From Microbacterium psychrotolerans (GTDB lineage: Bacteria > Actinomycetota > Actinomycetes > Actinomycetales > Microbacteriaceae), in NCBI RefSeq assembly GCF_031085295.1, contig NZ_JAVFWO010000001.1, forward strand, positions 396,400 to 460,399: DNA of 64,000 nt, written 5' to 3'. A program made the translations under genes and the position numbers. Within the stretch, counting starts at the first letter, position 1. Each line of letters opens with the position of its first letter. Of this stretch, positions 61,249 to 64,000 are shown one piece after another. Under the pieces are notes generated by a model. The model saw nothing but the letters and a program-made list of their open reading frames with translations. It was not told the origin of the DNA and ran no database searches.

Positions 61249-63354
61249 TCACTTCTTCTTGAGCGACTTCTCCGACACCGGCGCGTTGCCCGACGCCGCG
61301 AGCGCGCGGTAGTACTCGCGAGCCTCGTCCTGACGCTCGCGCTCGGCACCGGACGCGATGGGCGCCCGCACGTGCTCGGGCGCGAAGCCGTAGGCGTCGA
61401 CCAGATCCTGCGCGTGGGGACGGAGCCGGGCGCAGAGGCGGTCGATGTACCGGGAGACGGATGCCGCACGCTGCGCGGACAGCCGCCCGCTGACGAGGTA
61501 CCACGCCAGGTGCTTCTCGATCAGGTGCATCCCGAACAGATCGCGCAGCCAGGTCAGCACGTGCGTGGTGCCTTCGTCGGAGACGCGGTTGATCCCGTCG
61601 GTGAACGCCTCCCACTGCAGCAGCTCGGCGTGGGCGCGAGCCGCCTCGATGAGCTCGGCCTGATGGCTGTTGAACAGCGCCGCGGCCTCTGGCGGCGACA
61701 GCTTGGACGCCGGGCGCAATGCCGCAGCGACATCTGCGACCATCCGCTGCACGCGACCGGCGAGCAGCTCGTGCTGCTGGTCCTCGCGCAGGCCCAGCTC
61801 CACCGAACGCGCCGTGGAGCCCAAGTCGGCGACAGCCTGGCCGAGCTGGCGCAGGCCCGCGCCGTGGAACAGCTTGCCGGCGGTCTGACCGACGGCGAAG
61901 CGGGCCAGCTTCGCGGCATCCGCCCCCTTGAACTGCTTGGCGTAGTCCGACAGGAGGCGCTTGCCGACCAACTGGAGCAGGACGTTGTTGTCACCCTCGA
62001 AGGTGACGTAGACGTCGAGGTCCTGATGCAGGCCGACCAGGCGGTTCTCGGCCAGGAATCCGGAGCCGCCGCACGCCTCGCGGGCCTCCTGGATCGTGCT
62101 GAGCGCGTTCCAGGTGCTGAGCGGCTTCAGCGCCGCAGCGAGCGTCTCGAGATCCTCGCGCTCCTCCGAGGTGTCGGTGCGCCCCGAGAAGACGCCGTCG
62201 AACTTCTTCAGCAGCTCGTCGTGGCTGAAGAACTGCGCGTAGTTCTGCGCGAGGAGCGGAAGCAGGCGCCGCTGGTGCTTGCCGTAGTCGAGCAGCACGA
62301 CCTCTTCGGTGCCGGCGCCCGAGTCGAACTGGCGGCGCTGGTTCGCGTACGTCAGCGCGATGTGCAGGGCGAGGGCGGTGCCGGTGGTCGCGGCGCCGTC
62401 GAGCGACACGCGACCCTGCACCAGCGCACCGAGCATCGTGAAGAAGCGGCGACCGGGGCTCGGGATGTCGGACGTGTACGAGCCGTCCGCGGCGACCTGC
62501 CCGTAGCGGTCGAGCAGGTTGAAGCGCGGCACTCGCACCTGATCGAACGCGAGCCGGCCGTTGTCGATGCCGTTGAGGCCCCCCTTGACGCCGTCGTCCT
62601 CGCTGATGATGCCGGGGAGCATGTCGCCCTCGTCATCGCGGATCGGCACGAAGAAGCAGTGCACGCCGTAGTTCACGCCGCCGGTGATGAGCTGTGCGAA
62701 CACGGTCGCGGCCTTGCCGTGCAGCGCGGCGTTGCCGAGGTAGTCCTTGTAGGCGCCGCGGAACGGCGTGTGGATCACGAACTCCTCGGTGTCGGCGTCG
62801 TAGGTCGCGGTCGTGCCGATGGCCGCGACATCCGATCCGTGCCCGGTCTCGGTCATCGCGAACGCGCCCGGCAGGCTCACGTCGATGACGCCCGGCAGCC
62901 ACGCCTCGTGGTGCTTCTGGGTGCCGAGCTGGAAGATCGCGGATCCGAAGAGCCCCCACTGCACGCCCGATTTGATCTGCAGGCTGGGGTCGGCGAGCAC
63001 GAGCTCCTGGAAGCCCGCGAGGTTCGCGCCGTTGTCGTTCAGGCCGCCGTACTGCTCGGGGAAGGCGCGGCGCGACCCGCCGTGCTCGACCAGCAGGTGC
63101 AGCTGCGTCAGGACGCGCTCGCGGTGCTCGGGCATCGGCTGCCCGTCGATGCGCCAGAAGGCGGGGTCCTTGATCATCTCGCGGGCCTCGCGACGGGTGT
63201 CACTCCATGTGCCGAGCAGGAGGTCGGTGACCGCGGCGATATCGATGCGGGGCTCGGATGCCTCGGCCGCCGTGTGCGGCGCGGTCGGGGCGCCACCGGC
63301 GGGGGTGCGCTTGCTGGTGGCGGGCTTCTTGGTGCGGACGGCGGCGTCGGCCAT
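61249..63354 (-). CDS. Acyl-CoA dehydrogenase/oxidase family flavoprotein (ACOX-like)
   Basis: The 701-residue protein is closer in size and motifs to acyl-CoA oxidases than to the 380-residue dehydrogenases. It has PGAFAMTETGHGSDVA and the flavin region, GRVSLDGAATTGTALALHIA, the helix CGGSGFLAENRLVGLHQDLD and YVTFEGDNNVLLQ with the catalytic Glu, then an ACOX-type C-terminal helical domain. It should oxidise acyl-CoA to trans-2-enoyl-CoA, passing electrons to oxygen or a flavoprotein. The first 40 residues are a basic Lys/Thr/Ala-rich extension. AGAGG eight bases upstream selects the ATG at 63354. The last residues are Ser-Leu-Lys-Lys-Lys. Confidence 0.9.
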   Translation of the reverse strand: MADAAVRTKKPATSKRTPAGGAPTAPHTAAEASEPRIDIAAVTDLLLGTWSDTRREAREMIKDPAFWRIDGQPMPEHRERVLTQLHLLVEHGGSRRAFPEQYGGLNDNGANLAGFQELVLADPSLQIKSGVQWGLFGSAIFQLGTQKHHEAWLPGVIDVSLPGAFAMTETGHGSDVAAIGTTATYDADTEEFVIHTPFRGAYKDYLGNAALHGKAATVFAQLITGGVNYGVHCFFVPIRDDEGDMLPGIISEDDGVKGGLNGIDNGRLAFDQVRVPRFNLLDRYGQVAADGSYTSDIPSPGRRFFTMLGALVQGRVSLDGAATTGTALALHIALTYANQRRQFDSGAGTEEVVLLDYGKHQRRLLPLLAQNYAQFFSHDELLKKFDGVFSGRTDTSEEREDLETLAAALKPLSTWNALSTIQEAREACGGSGFLAENRLVGLHQDLDVYVTFEGDNNVLLQLVGKRLLSDYAKQFKGADAAKLARFAVGQTAGKLFHGAGLRQLGQAVADLGSTARSVELGLREDQQHELLAGRVQRMVADVAAALRPASKLSPPEAAALFNSHQAELIEAARAHAELLQWEAFTDGINRVSDEGTTHVLTWLRDLFGMHLIEKHLAWYLVSGRLSAQRAASVSRYIDRLCARLRPHAQDLVDAYGFAPEHVRAPIASGAERERQDEAREYYRALAASGNAPVSEKSLKKK

Positions 63355-63535
63355 GTGCATCACCTCTCGGTGCGATGGACAGAAGGAAGGTCACCTCGAC
63401 GGTAGGACTCCCACAAGGCAGGCTCAAAGCGGCTGGCGAATGTCTACAACGTGGATGCGAGACGGGTCGTCCGGGCGTTGTGCGAGACGCACAGGTGGGC
63501 GCGATCGCTCTGCTGTGCCAGTCGGTGGACCGCCG

Positions 63536-63541
63536 TAGGCT
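63536..63541 (+). promoter_or_regulatory. Candidate -10 (TAGGCT) of the VOC gene
   Basis: TAGGCT ends seven bases before the ATG at 63549, the leaderless spacing. No ribosome binding site is present, which supports it. Confidence 0.45.
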
Positions 63542-63548
63542 CATCGCC

Positions 63549-63908
63549 ATGACGCCTCCGCCGACTGCCATCACGACCGCGTTCATCCCCGTCCGCGACG
63601 CGCGCGCCGGGGCGCACTGGTATGCGGACGCTTTCGGCCTCGGCATCGCCGAGGAGACCGACTTCTCGAGCGTGCTCGCCGGGTCCCACGGCCAGGTGAC
63701 GCTGATGGGCCCGAAGAGCGGCATCCGCGTCGAGCCCGGCCTGCCCTGGGCGACGTGCAACTTCCGTGTCGACGATCTCGCGTCGGTGCACGAGCGGCTC
63801 GCCCGGCTCGGCGCGCACCCCGGCGACATGCTGGGCGACCCCGACCGCTGCCTGTTCTTCACCGCGACGGATCCCGACGGCAACACACTCCTCGTGACCG
63901 ACCGCTGA
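63549..63908 (+). CDS. VOC (glyoxalase/bleomycin resistance) family protein
   Basis: The 119-residue protein has the paired beta-alpha-beta-beta-beta modules of the VOC fold: FIPVRDARAGAHWYADAFGL, and ATCNFRVDDLASVHERL followed by CLFFTATDPDGNTLLVTD at the end. The length is that of a single VOC domain, which acts as a dimer in metal-dependent isomerases, dioxygenases or resistance proteins. The substrate is unknown. The gene has no ribosome binding site and probably a leaderless transcript. Confidence 0.88.
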   Translation: MTPPPTAITTAFIPVRDARAGAHWYADAFGLGIAEETDFSSVLAGSHGQVTLMGPKSGIRVEPGLPWATCNFRVDDLASVHERLARLGAHPGDMLGDPDRCLFFTATDPDGNTLLVTDR

Positions 63909-63973
63909 GCCGAGGATGCCGGCCGACCGGTGCCGCGGACACGCACGGGTGGTGCGGTGTCGGGGAGACGGCG

Positions 63974-63979
63974 CACAAT
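63974..63979 (+). promoter_or_regulatory. Candidate -10 (CACAAT) for the gene at the right edge
   Basis: CACAAT ends seven bases before an ATG at 63987. This is the only support for a gene start there. Confidence 0.3.
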
Positions 63980-63986
63980 GGGCGCG

Positions 63987-64000
63987 ATGAACGCAGCCGT
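63987..64000 (+). CDS. Possible start of a gene cut by the right window edge
   Basis: An ATG at 63987 opens a frame of four codons (Met-Asn-Ala-Ala) before the window ends. A -10-like CACAAT seven bases upstream fits the leaderless pattern used elsewhere in the window. Nothing can be said about the product. Confidence 0.3.

Overview
The window looks like chromosome of a high-GC actinobacterium, most likely a Microbacteriaceae member close to Microbacterium. The reasons are the very high GC content, frequent GTG starts, dense 1- and 4-base gene overlaps, several leaderless-type promoters (a -10 hexamer such as TAGGCT ending 6-7 bases before the start codon), and gene neighbourhoods familiar from Micrococcales. 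I see no rRNA, tRNA, CRISPR array, insertion sequence or prophage.

Layout. Bases 1-12748 form a cell-surface polysaccharide locus: a CDP-alcohol phosphotransferase, a flippase, two family-4-type glycosyltransferases, a WcaF-like acyltransferase, a Wzy-like polymerase, a Wzc-like chain-length/autokinase protein with its low-molecular-weight tyrosine phosphatase, an exported GH71-type glucanase, an SGNH esterase and a TagD-like cytidylyltransferase. A GT2-GtrA fusion (12791-13948) and a CRDC glutaredoxin follow. Bases 14414-17491 hold a compact tryptophan-to-anthranilate operon: tryptophan 2,3-dioxygenase, a metal-dependent amidohydrolase in the place of the formamidase, and kynureninase. Next come a GPH-type transporter and an aldehyde dehydrogenase/GMC oxidoreductase pair (17712-23140), all three carrying low-complexity insertions, then a DEAD-box helicase, proline iminopeptidase, zinc metallopeptidase, malate dehydrogenase and CPA1 antiporter, and a catalytically dead serine-recombinase-fold protein (30344-30835).

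Bases 30881-54138 (minus strand) are the most interesting part. Two tandem 2022-residue exported proteins, each with about eleven cadherin/Ig-like repeats, five fibronectin III domains and a four-cysteine tip, are followed by eight tightly coupled genes: MoxR ATPase, DUF58 protein, a transglutaminase-like membrane protein that has lost its catalytic cysteine, RDD-FHA protein, PP2C phosphatase, FHA protein, membrane Ser/Thr kinase with a fibronectin-like ectodomain, and an FHA protein with a helix-turn-helix-like tail. I read this as a phosphorylation-controlled surface-fibre export or assembly system with a duplicated, C-terminally diversified fibre subunit.

Bases 54365-63908 are housekeeping and accessory genes: a UvrA-like ABC ATPase, a TetR-controlled fusion of an LLM-type flavin oxidoreductase and a BBE-type FAD oxidoreductase, 3-methyladenine DNA glycosylase I, a small zinc-ribbon protein, an acyl-CoA oxidase-type enzyme and a VOC protein. 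Genes are cut by both window ends.
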